Shown piece after piece: positions 8,802 to 17,304 of a stretch of DNA of 33,217 nt (its first letter is position 1; the number at the start of each line of letters is the position of its first letter). The DNA comes from an uncultured Mesocricetibacter sp. (GTDB taxonomy: Bacteria > Pseudomonadota > Gammaproteobacteria > Enterobacterales > Pasteurellaceae): positions 1 through 33,217 of the forward strand of contig CAJPST010000001.1 of NCBI GenBank assembly GCA_905373425.1, in the 5' to 3' direction. Below the pieces are notes generated by a model. It did not search any database and was not told where the DNA came from. It was given only the letters and a program-made list of their open reading frames with translations. The translations under genes were made by a program, and so were the position numbers.

Positions 8802-9848
8802 ATGCCGCTTTTTACCCAACCACCGCAATCTTTATGTATTTTACGTTTATCCGCCATTGGTGATGTGTGCCATGTATTGGCGGCTGTGCAACAAATTCAA
8901 CAATATTGGCCGGATACTGAAATGACTTGGATTGTCGGTAAAACGGAAGCACAACTTTTAGAAGGAATTCAAGGCGTTGAGCTGATTGTTTATGATAAAA
9001 AGAGCGGTTGGAAAAATGCGAGAAATATTTGGCAACGATTGGCTGAACGGAAGTTTGATGCTCTGCTGAATATGCAAACAGCGCTACGTGCATCGGTGTT
9101 ATCTTTAGGAATCAAAGCTAAGTATAAAGTCGGCTTTGGTAAAAAAAGGGCGAGAGAAGGACAATGGTTGTTTACTAATCGTAAAATTCATGAACCGCAA
9201 AATCCCCATGTTCTTGATGGTTTTATGGCGTTTGCCGAATATTTAGGCGTGCCGATCGATAAGCCACACTGGCAGCTGGCGATAGGCGAGAAAGAGCGTG
9301 CTGAGGTTGTGCAATATATTGATCCAACTAGAAAAAATCTAATTATTTCACCTTGCTCCAGCAAACCTGAAAAAGATTGGTTGGTTGAGCGTTATGCACA
9401 AGTAGCGGAAATTGCTCACCGGAATAATATTCAAGTAATTTTATGCGGTTCGCCGGCTAAGCGTGAGATGGAAACTGTGGCGCAGATTATGGCACGATGC
9501 AACTTTCAGCCGGTTGATTTATCAGGAAAAACCAATTTAAAGCAGTTGACTGCGTTAATTGGTATGGTGGATTTGGTTATTTCGCCGGATTCCGGCCCGG
9601 CTCATCTTGCTACGACGCAAGGCACCCCAGTTATCGGTCTATATGCCTATCATAACCCGCTGCGCACAGGACCTTATAATAATTTGGCAAATGTGGTGTC
9701 GGTATATGAACAAAATCTGTTGCGTGAATACGGTAAACCTGCATCAGAATTGCCTTGGGCAACCAAATTAAAGGGGAAAGGCTTGATGGCGCAAATTCAG
9801 GTGGAAGATGTGGTGAAGCAAATGAAACAGCTGGGCTTGCTACCTTGA
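8802..9848 (+). CDS. opsX: LPS core heptosyltransferase I (OpsX type, GT9)
   Basis: This glycosyltransferase family 9 enzyme adds the first L-glycero-D-manno-heptose to Kdo of the lipopolysaccharide core. The 348 residues show the N-terminal donor-side motif LRLSAIGDVCHVLAAVQ (about 14-30). The C-terminal ADP-heptose-binding block SPDSGPAHLATTQGTPVIGLY lies around residues 262-282, followed by NPLRTGPYN. Overall sequence resembles the OpsX subgroup of Haemophilus and Pasteurella rather than enterobacterial WaaC, consistent with kdkA next door and a single phosphorylated Kdo. AGAGA lies upstream of the start. The gene ends at a USS-containing hairpin shared with hldD. Confidence 0.92.
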   Translation: MPLFTQPPQSLCILRLSAIGDVCHVLAAVQQIQQYWPDTEMTWIVGKTEAQLLEGIQGVELIVYDKKSGWKNARNIWQRLAERKFDALLNMQTALRASVLSLGIKAKYKVGFGKKRAREGQWLFTNRKIHEPQNPHVLDGFMAFAEYLGVPIDKPHWQLAIGEKERAEVVQYIDPTRKNLIISPCSSKPEKDWLVERYAQVAEIAHRNNIQVILCGSPAKREMETVAQIMARCNFQPVDLSGKTNLKQLTALIGMVDLVISPDSGPAHLATTQGTPVIGLYAYHNPLRTGPYNNLANVVSVYEQNLLREYGKPASELPWATKLKGKGLMAQIQVEDVVKQMKQLGLLP

Positions 9849-9897
9849 TGTCACAATTGGTTTTTTGAGGTGTCATATAAACCATGTCGAGCTATAA

Positions 9898-9934
9898 AAG
9901 TGCGGTTAAAAATTTTTCGATTTTTTAACCGCAC
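9898..9934. terminator. Bidirectional terminator with one uptake sequence
   Basis: GTGCGGTTAAAAA at 9900-9912 pairs with TTTTTAACCGCAC at 9922-9934, loop nine bases. The left arm is an exact USS core (9898-9906), while the right arm lacks the final TT. It separates the convergent opsX and hldD. Confidence 0.75.
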
Positions 9935-9986
9935 AAAAAGAAATTTTTAAGAGAGTTTACTTAACGTGGCAAGTAAAACTCACTTT

Positions 9987-10913
9987 TTATTTACGATTCA
10001 GCCACGCCATATATTCCGCGACGCCCTGCGCTACGGTTTTGAACGGTTTGTCATAGCCTGCGGCGCGTAGTTTAGCAAGGTTTGCCTGTGTGTATTCCTG
10101 ATAGCGCGATTTCAGATGTTCCGGGAACGGAATGGTTTCAATCGCACCTTTGGCGTGGAATTTAATCACAGCTTTGGCCACTTCCTCAAAACTTTCTGCT
10201 TTGCCGGTACCGCAGTTATAAATACCGGAAATTGCGTGTTGCCACGCCCAGATATTAACCTGCGCCACATCGCCCACATAAATAAAATCACGGATAAAGT
10301 GTTCGCTGCCGGCAAATAATTTCGGGTTTTCGCCTTTTAACATTTGATTGTTTAAATGGAACGCTACGCTCGCCATGGAGCCTTTATGTTGTTCGCGCGG
10401 CCCGTACACATTGAAATACTTAAAGCCGCATACCGGAGATTCCGCTTCCGGCAGAATTTGGCGCACATATTCATCGAATAGGAATTTGGAATAACCGTAC
10501 ACATTCAATGGGCCTTCAAATTGGCGCTCTTCGATAAATTCGGTTTTATCACCGTAAGTTGCCGCACTAGACGCATAGAAAAACGGAATTTGGCGATCCA
10601 AACAATAGTGCAGTAATTCTTTAGAATATTCGTAATTATTCTGCATCATGTATTTGCCGTCCCACTCCGTAGTGGCGGAGCAGGCACCTTGATGGAAAAT
10701 TACATCAATATCGCCTAAGTCGTCTCCGGCGATTACAGAAGCTATGAAATCTTCTTTATCGCAATAGTCGGCAATGTCTAAATCCACCAGATTAACGAAT
10801 TTAGTACCATCTTTCAGGTTATCTACCACCAAAATGTCTTTTCGTCCCATTTCGTTTAATGCTTTCACGATATTACTGCCGATGAAGCCTGCACCACCGG
10901 TTACGATAATCAT
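9987..10913 (-). CDS. hldD: ADP-L-glycero-D-manno-heptose 6-epimerase
   Basis: HldD (RfaD) converts ADP-D-glycero-D-manno-heptose to the L-glycero form, the donor used by OpsX. The 308-residue short-chain dehydrogenase/reductase protein is close to E. coli HldD (310). It has the NADP-binding GGAGFIGSN (6-14), the acid cluster VVDNLKDGTKF, the serine block YASSAATYG (113-121), and the catalytic Tyr139-x3-Lys143 in VYGYSKFLFDEY. The gene ends in the typical YMAWLNRK. It faces opsX across a shared terminator. An uptake sequence (10978) lies upstream in the promoter region. Confidence 0.97.
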   Translation of the reverse strand: MIIVTGGAGFIGSNIVKALNEMGRKDILVVDNLKDGTKFVNLVDLDIADYCDKEDFIASVIAGDDLGDIDVIFHQGACSATTEWDGKYMMQNNYEYSKELLHYCLDRQIPFFYASSAATYGDKTEFIEERQFEGPLNVYGYSKFLFDEYVRQILPEAESPVCGFKYFNVYGPREQHKGSMASVAFHLNNQMLKGENPKLFAGSEHFIRDFIYVGDVAQVNIWAWQHAISGIYNCGTGKAESFEEVAKAVIKFHAKGAIETIPFPEHLKSRYQEYTQANLAKLRAAGYDKPFKTVAQGVAEYMAWLNRK

Positions 10914-11303
10914 AATACTGTCCTTCTTTAAGTATAAAATAAGGTTTATTGTAATAGATTTTATCGAGAAGTGCCAAAAGTGCGGTGAAAATTTACGGTG
11001 TTTTATAATGTGGGAGGATTAGTTCGAATTGGTTATCAATCCGATGGGCAACACTACTGAAAATTTTATTGGTTAATATTCCTCTTTAAAGAAAATCAGA
11101 AAAGCAAGATATGATGCAGTAGTCTGTTACAAATTAAGTGATAAAAATAGAGCAAAATTAAGTAATATGCTTATAATGTTAGAGTAGATATGTTAAGTGT
11201 CGAATTTGTTGTTACATCCTAGAGCAGAGTAAGATTGAATTCAGTCGCTTTAAGTATCTATGTGTGAAATACATAAATTTTGGTTTTGTGTGGAGTAAAA
11301 ACA
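10914..11303. other. Divergent intergenic region (hldD / gpsA)
   Basis: About 390 bp without a supported gene. It holds one uptake sequence at 10978-10986 and a TATAAT at 11172-11177 preceded by TG, a possible but weakly supported gpsA promoter lacking a good -35. GGAG at 11292-11295 serves the gpsA start. No tRNA, RNA hairpin or repeat was convincing. Confidence 0.4.
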
Positions 11304-12317
11304 ATGAAAACGGAAATCACCATCTCTCCCGTTACCGTAATCGGTGCCGGTTCTTACGGTACTTCTTTAGCAATTGCTTTTTCACGTAACGGTTCGCCTA
11401 CTTATCTTTGGGGGCATGATCCCATTCACTGCGAACGCTTGCAGCAGGAGCGACAAAATCGTCAGTATCTGCCCGATATCCCGTTTCCCGAGACATTGTA
11501 TGTTGAAGCTGATTTAGGCAAGGCAATCGCCCAATCGCGCGATATTTTGATCGTCGTGCCGAGTCATGTTTTTGCCGATGTTATCCGACAAATCAAACCT
11601 TACCTCCATTCTGATAATCGCATTGTATGGGCAACCAAAGGCTTGGAACGCGATTCGGGGCGCTTGTTGCAGGATGTCATTAAAGAGGAGTTGGGCGAGA
11701 AATATCCGCTTGCAGTGTTATCCGGCCCGACCTTTGCAAAAGAGCTGGCGATAGGAATGCCAACTGCAATTGCGTTGGCTTCTCATGACGAAGAGTTCGC
11801 CTTGGAATTCCAGGAGCGTATTCATTACAGTAAAAATTTCCGTGTGTATATTAACCACGATATGATTGGTGTCCAACTTGGCGGAGCGATTAAAAACGTG
11901 ATTGCGATTAGTGCGGGAATGTCCGACGGGATGGGGTTCGGTGCCAATGCCAGAACTGCTTTAATCACGCGAGGATTGGCGGAAATTAGCCGGTTAGGAG
12001 TTTCTTTGGGAGCGAATCCGAACACTTTTATGGGGATGTCCGGGCTGGGTGATTTAGTATTGACCTGCACCGATAACCAATCGCGTAACCGCCGTTTTGG
12101 CATGATGCTGGGGCAGGGTTTTTCTGCTCAAACCGCGTTGGATAATATCGGACAGGTTGTAGAGGGTTTTTACAACACACGAGAGGCGCATTTATTGGCG
12201 CAGCGTCAAGGCGTGGAAATGCCGATTACCGAACAAATTTATCAGGTCTTATTCCATGGTAAAGATGCTAAAGAAGCGGCAATCAGCCTACTTGGACGTG
12301 AACGAAAAGGTGAATAA
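11304..12317 (+). CDS. gpsA: NAD(P)H-dependent glycerol-3-phosphate dehydrogenase
   Basis: GpsA reduces dihydroxyacetone phosphate to sn-glycerol-3-phosphate for phospholipid synthesis. The 337-residue length matches E. coli GpsA (339). An N-terminal Rossmann fold carries GAGSYGTSLA (14-23). The substrate-binding VLSGPTFAKE and the catalytic Lys197 in GGAIKNVIAISAG are present, along with GMSGLGDLVLTC and NRRFG near the C-terminal domain. The start at 11304 follows GGAG by eight bases and gives the family N terminus; an upstream ATG at 11280 would add eight residues not typical of the family. It is followed 13 bp later by cysE, so the two are likely co-transcribed. Confidence 0.96.
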   Translation: MKTEITISPVTVIGAGSYGTSLAIAFSRNGSPTYLWGHDPIHCERLQQERQNRQYLPDIPFPETLYVEADLGKAIAQSRDILIVVPSHVFADVIRQIKPYLHSDNRIVWATKGLERDSGRLLQDVIKEELGEKYPLAVLSGPTFAKELAIGMPTAIALASHDEEFALEFQERIHYSKNFRVYINHDMIGVQLGGAIKNVIAISAGMSDGMGFGANARTALITRGLAEISRLGVSLGANPNTFMGMSGLGDLVLTCTDNQSRNRRFGMMLGQGFSAQTALDNIGQVVEGFYNTREAHLLAQRQGVEMPITEQIYQVLFHGKDAKEAAISLLGRERKGE

Positions 12318-12330
12318 AAAGGAAAACTAT

Positions 12331-13128
12331 ATGTCCGTTGAGGTTTGGAAACTCATTCGTGACGAAGCGAAAGAGTTGGTAGATAACGAGCCTATGCTCG
12401 CCAGCTTTTTCCATTCGACCATTTTAAAACATAAAAATTTAGGCGGGGCATTGAGTTATATTTTAGCGAATAAACTTGCCACCGCCACAATGCCGGCGAT
12501 TACGCTGCGTGAAATCATTGAGGATGCTTACCAAGCCAAACCGAGTATTATCGAAAGTGCTGCGTGCGACATTCGTGCCGTGCGCCAGCGTGATCCGGCA
12601 GTAGAACTTTATTCAACACCGCTTTTATATTTAAAAGGTTGTCACGCTCTGCAAAGCTATCGTGTTACTCATTATCTATGGCATGAAGGACGTAAGGGCT
12701 TGGCAATTTATCTGCAAAATCAGATTTCTGTGGCTTTTGATGTGGATATTCATCCGGCGGCGAAAATCGGTTGTGGCATTATGTTCGACCATGCTACGGG
12801 AATTGTGGTGGGTGAAACCTCCGTTATTGAAAACGATGTATCCATTTTACAAGGTGTCACCCTTGGTGGAACGGGCAAAGAATGTGGTGATCGCCATCCG
12901 AAAATTCGCGAAGGCGTAATGATTGGCGCCGGCGCCAAAGTGCTGGGCAATATTGAAGTAGGAAAATACGCTAAGATCGGAGCTAACTCCGTGGTGCTGC
13001 AACCCGTTCCCGAATATGCAACCGTGGCCGGCGTGCCGGCAAGAATTATCAGCAAAGATAAAGACGCTAAACCTGCTTTTGATATGAACCAGTATTTTAT
13101 TGATGATGCTGCGGCATTGAATATTTAG
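12331..13128 (+). CDS. cysE: Serine O-acetyltransferase
   Basis: CysE makes O-acetylserine from serine and acetyl-CoA, the precursor of cysteine. The 265-residue protein has the alpha-helical N-terminal domain and a left-handed beta-helix C-terminal domain. Active-site Asp139 and His154 sit in DIHPAAKIGCGIMFDHATG (139-157), followed by GVTLGGTGKECGDRHP. The last residues, ALNI, end in isoleucine, as needed in this family for docking into the CysK active site to form the cysteine synthase complex. The start at 12331 has AAAAAGGAAAA upstream; an in-frame ATG at 12256 lies inside gpsA and is not needed. Confidence 0.96.
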   Translation: MSVEVWKLIRDEAKELVDNEPMLASFFHSTILKHKNLGGALSYILANKLATATMPAITLREIIEDAYQAKPSIIESAACDIRAVRQRDPAVELYSTPLLYLKGCHALQSYRVTHYLWHEGRKGLAIYLQNQISVAFDVDIHPAAKIGCGIMFDHATGIVVGETSVIENDVSILQGVTLGGTGKECGDRHPKIREGVMIGAGAKVLGNIEVGKYAKIGANSVVLQPVPEYATVAGVPARIISKDKDAKPAFDMNQYFIDDAAALNI

Positions 13129-13226
13129 CAAATTTAACCAAAAGTGCGGTCGAAAAAATTTGCGTTTTGCGACTGTGTTTTGCCGCTATGTTTTTCAATG
13201 TTTCTAAATTTACAGGAATAAGCAAA

Positions 13227-14042
13227 ATGATTAATAAAGACACTCAACTCTGTATCTCCTTATCAGGCAGACCGGGCAATTTCGGCACTCGTTTTCATAA
13301 CTATTTATATGAAAAACTGGGTTTGAATTTTATTTATAAGGCGTTTACAACCAGTGACATTGAACACGCCGTAAAAGGTGCGCGGGCGTTGGGAATCCGA
13401 GGTTGTGCGGTGTCTATGCCGTTTAAAGAAAGCTGTATTCCGTTTTTAGATGAAATTTCTCCATCCGCACAAGCAATTGAATCGGTTAATACCATTGTGA
13501 ATAACAACGGCCATCTCAAAGCTTACAATACCGATTATATTGCGATTGTGAAATTAATTGAGAAATATCAATTGGATAAAAACTCTTCAGTGCTTGTTCA
13601 AGGTAGTGGCGGCATGGCGAAAGCAGTGGTAGCGGCGTTTAAAAATTCAGGATTTGAGAACGTCAAAATCGTTGCCCGTAATCCGAAAACCGGACGTTAT
13701 TTAGCCGATTTGTATGGCTATCAATACCTTGCCGAATTAACCGAACAAGTGGCGGATATTTTAGTTAACGTTACGCCAATAGGGATGGCTGGCGGTGAGG
13801 AAGAATTTGATTTGGCGTTTCCGTGTGCCATGATCGAACGGGCAAGTGTTGCTTTTGATGTGGTCGCGTTACCGGCTGAAACGCCTTTTATCCGTTATGC
13901 CAAAGAACAACACAAATTGACGATTTCAGGAGCAGAAGTGATTGTTTTGCAGGCGGTAGAGCAGTTTGAGCTTTATACCGGGCTGCGTCCTAGCGAAGAA
14001 CTGATTGCCGAAGCGGCGGCATTTGCGCGTTCAAACGGTTAA
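13227..14042 (+). CDS. Shikimate dehydrogenase-like protein (SdhL/HI0607 type)
   Basis: This 271-residue oxidoreductase is a paralogue of AroE, which also occurs in this window (26217-27026). The catalytic pair is kept: Lys67 in SMPFKES and Asp103 in AYNTDYIAI. The nucleotide loop GSGGMAKA (126-133) is also kept. The Ser-x-Ser that binds the shikimate carboxylate in AroE is replaced by Ser-Gly-Arg in ISLSGRPGNFG. The family, known from H. influenzae HI0607, has weak shikimate activity and an uncertain true substrate. The start at 13227 follows AGGA by about nine bases; a longer frame from 13167 crosses a uptake-sequence region and is unlikely. The order gpsA-cysE-this gene matches H. influenzae. 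Confidence 0.88.
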   Translation: MINKDTQLCISLSGRPGNFGTRFHNYLYEKLGLNFIYKAFTTSDIEHAVKGARALGIRGCAVSMPFKESCIPFLDEISPSAQAIESVNTIVNNNGHLKAYNTDYIAIVKLIEKYQLDKNSSVLVQGSGGMAKAVVAAFKNSGFENVKIVARNPKTGRYLADLYGYQYLAELTEQVADILVNVTPIGMAGGEEEFDLAFPCAMIERASVAFDVVALPAETPFIRYAKEQHKLTISGAEVIVLQAVEQFELYTGLRPSEELIAEAAAFARSNG

Positions 14043-14084
14043 AAAAGAGCGGTGCTTTTTTTAGCCGTTTTATATTAGCCGATT

Positions 14085-14468
14085 TTATCTTAATCCTTTG
14101 CTGCAATAGATTCCCAGCCATGTAAAAACAAGGCTTCCGATAAGGTGCAGAACAATAACAATCCAGCCGTTTGTCCATTGTCGGTTCAAGAAGTTTTCGA
14201 TTACTTCAGCGGAGAAGGCTGAAAAGGTGGTAAAACTGCCAAGGAAGCCGGTGATGAAAAATAGTCTCCATTCCGACGGAAATTGTGGGAATTGCCAGAT
14301 TAATGCGGTTAAGATGCCGATAAGAAAACAACCGAGCCAGTTGACAATTAAGGTGCCGAAAGACAGGGTGGCAAGCAATGGATTAAGCCATAATCCCATA
14401 CCCCAGCGCAAGATTGCACCGAGTGCTGCTCCGCCACCCACCAGTGTAGCCGATTGCCAGACTGACAT
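14085..14468 (-). CDS. crcB: Fluoride ion exporter CrcB/FEX family
   Basis: CrcB (Fluc) is a small dual-topology membrane channel that exports fluoride. The 127-residue protein has four hydrophobic segments and family motifs: GGGAALGAILRWG (11-23), FGTLIVNWLGCFLIG (37-51) with the conserved Asn, and GFLGSFTTFSAFSAE (74-88) with the Phe and Ser/Thr residues that line the pore. The ATG directly follows the stop of yigL (TAA-ATG, no gap), so translation is probably coupled and expression follows yigL. No fluoride riboswitch is visible in front of either gene. Confidence 0.93.
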   Translation of the reverse strand: MSVWQSATLVGGGAALGAILRWGMGLWLNPLLATLSFGTLIVNWLGCFLIGILTALIWQFPQFPSEWRLFFITGFLGSFTTFSAFSAEVIENFLNRQWTNGWIVIVLHLIGSLVFTWLGIYCSKGLR

Positions 14469-15287
14469 TTACCAGATTCCAAAAATGGCGCGTAAATAAC
14501 TTGCCACGGCTTCGTCTTTGTTCAAACCGATTTGCTCAAAATCCGGTAATGCGGCTTTCAGACGCGGATCAGCGTTACCCATTACGCAACCTTTGCCGAC
14601 TTCTGTTAGCATTTCGATGTCATTCATACCATCACCGAAAGCGATACAATGGGCTAAATCGTAGTCACGTTCTTCAATCAAATGGGCAAGTGCAGCGGCT
14701 TTTGATACGTTTTTATTCATCACTTCCAGACATTGAGGAGTGGAATAAGTGATGGATGTGAAATTACCGAAACGATCACGTAATTCGCGTTCTACTTCTA
14801 CTAAATCTTTCGGATCGCGGGCGATAAAAAACACTTTCTCGGTGTCACGACCGTAGTGTTGTTTAAAGTCAACCACTTCATACATAAAACCCGAATCTTT
14901 GTGATATTTACGCATTTGTGGCACATCAATATTAATAAACCAGTCATTGTGCTGATAAGTGTTGAGGCAAACGCGCGAGTGATCGAATTCTATATTCATT
15001 ATTTCAAATGCAATATCTTCAGGCAGATAATTGCTATACAGCAAATTACCCTGCAAATCGTGAATTTGTGCTCCGTTAGAGGTGATCATTGCCGCTTTTT
15101 CAATCTGCATTTTGTTTAAAATTGATGATACGTCGGTATAGCCGCGTCCTGTTGCCAGCACGATATCGATGCCTCTTTGCGCCAGTTTTTCCAGCGTAGA
15201 TATAGTAAAATCACCGACTACATGATGGGCGTTGAGTAGTGTGCCGTCCATATCGGATACCACGGCGCGAAACGGAAGTGTTTGCAT
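14469..15287 (-). CDS. yigL: Cof-type HAD-IIB phosphatase, YigL-like
   Basis: A haloacid dehalogenase-superfamily sugar/pyridoxal-phosphate phosphatase of 272 residues. HAD motif I is SDMDGTLL with nucleophile Asp12 and Asp14; motif II is in LATGRG (Thr46); motif III Lys is in NVSKAAA (Lys196); motif IV is FGDGMNDIEML with Asp219 and Asp223. A type IIB cap lies between residues 80 and 185. Similarity is highest to E. coli YigL, a pyridoxal-phosphate phosphatase, and to H. influenzae HI0597; the real substrate here is inferred. GGGGA lies before the start. It is the first gene of a yigL-crcB pair, divergent from ilvG. Confidence 0.88.
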   Translation of the reverse strand: MQTLPFRAVVSDMDGTLLNAHHVVGDFTISTLEKLAQRGIDIVLATGRGYTDVSSILNKMQIEKAAMITSNGAQIHDLQGNLLYSNYLPEDIAFEIMNIEFDHSRVCLNTYQHNDWFINIDVPQMRKYHKDSGFMYEVVDFKQHYGRDTEKVFFIARDPKDLVEVERELRDRFGNFTSITYSTPQCLEVMNKNVSKAAALAHLIEERDYDLAHCIAFGDGMNDIEMLTEVGKGCVMGNADPRLKAALPDFEQIGLNKDEAVASYLRAIFGIW

Positions 15288-15365
15288 TGAAAATCCCCGA
15301 TTGAAAAATTGTTACCTATGATAGCAAAATAATCAAAAAAATGACCGCACTTTTCATAACAAAAG

Positions 15366-15394
15366 ATGCCATCGGATAAAAAGATCGTTATAAT
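15366..15394 (+). promoter_or_regulatory. Candidate promoter of the ilvG operon
   Basis: ATGCCA at 15366-15371 (4 of 6 with the -35 consensus) and TATAAT at 15389-15394 (perfect -10) are 17 bp apart. The expected start near 15401 leaves a leader of only about 30 bases before ilvG, too short for a leader-peptide attenuator. Confidence 0.45.
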
Positions 15395-15431
15395 AAAGCC
15401 TTTTCGAATTTATTTGAAGGCAGGTAGCAAC

Positions 15432-17084
15432 ATGAACGGGGCGAGATTAGTTACGGAATGTTTGAAAGCGCATGGTGTAGATAGGGTATTCGGGTATCCC
15501 GGTGGTGCAATAATGCCGGTATATGATGCGTTGTATGATTGCGATATTGAACATTTGTTGTGTCGTAACGAACAGGGTGCAGCAATGGCGGCGATTGGTT
15601 ATGCGCGGGCAAGTGGTAAGACCGGTGTATGTATCGCCACATCAGGCCCGGGAGCGACTAATCTGGTGACCGGATTAGGTGATGCGCAGATGGACTCCAT
15701 CCCTATCGTGGCGATTACCGGGCAGGTTGCAGCGCCATTGATTGGCACCGATGCTTTTCAGGAAGCGGATGTATTAGGGCTTTCCCTTGCCTGCACCAAA
15801 CACAGTTTTATCGTGCAACATGTTGATGAATTGCCGGAAATCTTTGCACAAGCCTTTTTTATTGCCCAAGACGGTCGTCCCGGCCCTGTGCTGATTGATA
15901 TTCCGAAAGACGTGCAGTTCGCCGAAACCGATTTGTTACCAATCGTAAAAACAAGCGAAAAACCGACCGCACTTTCCACTGAAAAATTACAACAAGCGTT
16001 GGAGTTGCTGAAAAATGCCAAACGCCCGGTGCTTTATATCGGCGGAGGCGTAGGCATGGCGAAGGCAGTTCCCGCTCTGCGCGAGTTTATCAACGTCACT
16101 CAAATTCCGAGTGTTTCCACATTGAAGGGCTTGGGTGCTATTCCGTCTGATAACCCGTATTATATGGGAATGATCGGTATGCATGGCACTAAAGCCGCGA
16201 ATTACGCCACCCAAGAAGCGGATTTACTGTTGGTGTTCGGTGCACGGTTTGATGACCGCGTTACCGGTAAGCTCGACACTTTCGCCAGCAACGCCAAAGT
16301 GATTCATGCCGATGTTGATCCCGCCGAAATCAATAAATTACGCAAAGCGGATATCGCTCTGCCGGGGGATTTAATTCAGGTGATCCAAGCCTTGACCGTT
16401 GAACTTGAGATCGCACCTTGGCGTGCCGATGTTAAACGCTTGAAACTGGATTTCGATTTTAGTTATGCGGAAAATGGCGGAGATGACAATATTAATCCAT
16501 TGTGGTTGTTGAACCGTTTATCGCATCTGAAACCGGATAATGCCGTAGTTGTGACCGATGTAGGGCAACACCAAATGTGGTCGGCACAGCACATGAGCCA
16601 TTGCGCGCCTGAAAACTATATTACTTCCGCCGGTTTTGGTTCTATGGGATTCGGTTTGCCCGCGGCAATAGGTGCGAAAAAAGCGCGTCCGCAAGATGAA
16701 GTGATTTTAATTTCCGGCGATGGTTCGATTATGATGAACATTCAGGAACTAGGCACCATTAGACGCGGTAAAGCCCCGATCAAAATTGTGTTGATGGATA
16801 ACCAGCGTCTCGGCATGGTACGCCAGTGGCAATCGCTGTTTTTCCATGGTCGTCACAGCTCGACGATTTTGGATGACAACCCTGATTTTGTTACGTTAGC
16901 TTCCGCTTTCGGGATTAAAGGTGAACGTATCGAGCAGGGGCATGAAGTCAATGGCGCACTGGATCGTTTACTGGCAAGTGAAGAGGCCTATCTGTTACAC
17001 GTTTGTATTCATGAGGACGAAAACGTGTGGCCTTTAGTGCCGCCGGGCGCGTGCAACGTGGATATGTTGGAAAGTATGGAGTAA
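15432..17084 (+). CDS. ilvG: Acetolactate synthase II large subunit
   Basis: This thiamine-diphosphate enzyme condenses pyruvate with pyruvate or 2-oxobutyrate, the first common step to valine, leucine and isoleucine. The 550 residues are intact and match IlvG (548 in E. coli) better than IlvI or IlvB: the start MNGARLVTECL, FGYPGGAIMPVYDALYD and GASN/GACN-like tail WPLVPPGACN are IlvG features. The ThDP-activating Glu47 is in CRNEQGAAMAA, and the metal/ThDP motif GDGSIMMNIQELGT starts near residue 430. FAD-binding middle domain: GGVGMAKAVPAL. The chosen ATG has AGGCAGG upstream; a longer frame from 15366 overlaps the promoter. Next gene ilvM is four bases away. A USS at 15966 is read as Thr-Ala-Leu. 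Confidence 0.94.
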   Translation: MNGARLVTECLKAHGVDRVFGYPGGAIMPVYDALYDCDIEHLLCRNEQGAAMAAIGYARASGKTGVCIATSGPGATNLVTGLGDAQMDSIPIVAITGQVAAPLIGTDAFQEADVLGLSLACTKHSFIVQHVDELPEIFAQAFFIAQDGRPGPVLIDIPKDVQFAETDLLPIVKTSEKPTALSTEKLQQALELLKNAKRPVLYIGGGVGMAKAVPALREFINVTQIPSVSTLKGLGAIPSDNPYYMGMIGMHGTKAANYATQEADLLLVFGARFDDRVTGKLDTFASNAKVIHADVDPAEINKLRKADIALPGDLIQVIQALTVELEIAPWRADVKRLKLDFDFSYAENGGDDNINPLWLLNRLSHLKPDNAVVVTDVGQHQMWSAQHMSHCAPENYITSAGFGSMGFGLPAAIGAKKARPQDEVILISGDGSIMMNIQELGTIRRGKAPIKIVLMDNQRLGMVRQWQSLFFHGRHSSTILDDNPDFVTLASAFGIKGERIEQGHEVNGALDRLLASEEAYLLHVCIHEDENVWPLVPPGACNVDMLESME

Positions 17085-17088
17085 TCAC

Positions 17089-17304
17089 ATGGAACACCAA
17101 ATCGAACTCACCGCCCAACACCGCCCCGAAGTGTTGGAACGCATTCTCCGCGTCATCCGCCACCGTGGCTTCACCGTGACTCAAATGGATATGCAACTGA
17201 TTAACGACAAAGTGCGGTTGAAATTCACCGTAAAATCTGACCGCACATTGGCTTTGTTGGTCAGTCAGTTGGAAAAAATTTATGATGTGGTGGAGATTAA
17301 ATAA
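17089..17304 (+). CDS. ilvM: Acetolactate synthase II small (regulatory) subunit
   Basis: The 71-residue protein is a single ACT domain, as in E. coli IlvM (87 residues). The core LERILRVIRHRGFTVTQMDM matches strongly, while the C terminus ends soon after the last strand. It binds and stabilises IlvG. GGAG inside the end of ilvG serves as its ribosome-binding site. Its TAA stop shares an A with the ATG of the next gene (TAATG), so the unrelated lipoprotein gene downstream is probably translated by coupling to it. An uptake sequence lies at 17210. Confidence 0.93.
   Translation: MEHQIELTAQHRPEVLERILRVIRHRGFTVTQMDMQLINDKVRLKFTVKSDRTLALLVSQLEKIYDVVEIK

Noticed and set aside
10988..11020. Tiny frame near TATAATGTGGGAGGATTAG as a leader peptide
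   Set aside because: Only four codons and far from gpsA; no supporting hairpin.
14043..14066. AAAGAGCGGTGCTTT as a terminator or Apl-type uptake sequence
   Set aside because: The stem is short and imperfect and the sequence does not match ACAAGCGGT; every clear uptake core in the window is Hin type.
15366..15431. Upstream extension of ilvG
   Set aside because: The longer frame covers the likely promoter and lacks family similarity; the ATG at 15432 gives the IlvG N terminus.
15432..17084. Calling the acetolactate synthase IlvI or IlvB
   Set aside because: The N terminus, central motifs and C-terminal WPLVPPGA block match IlvG, and the next gene is IlvM-like rather than IlvH.
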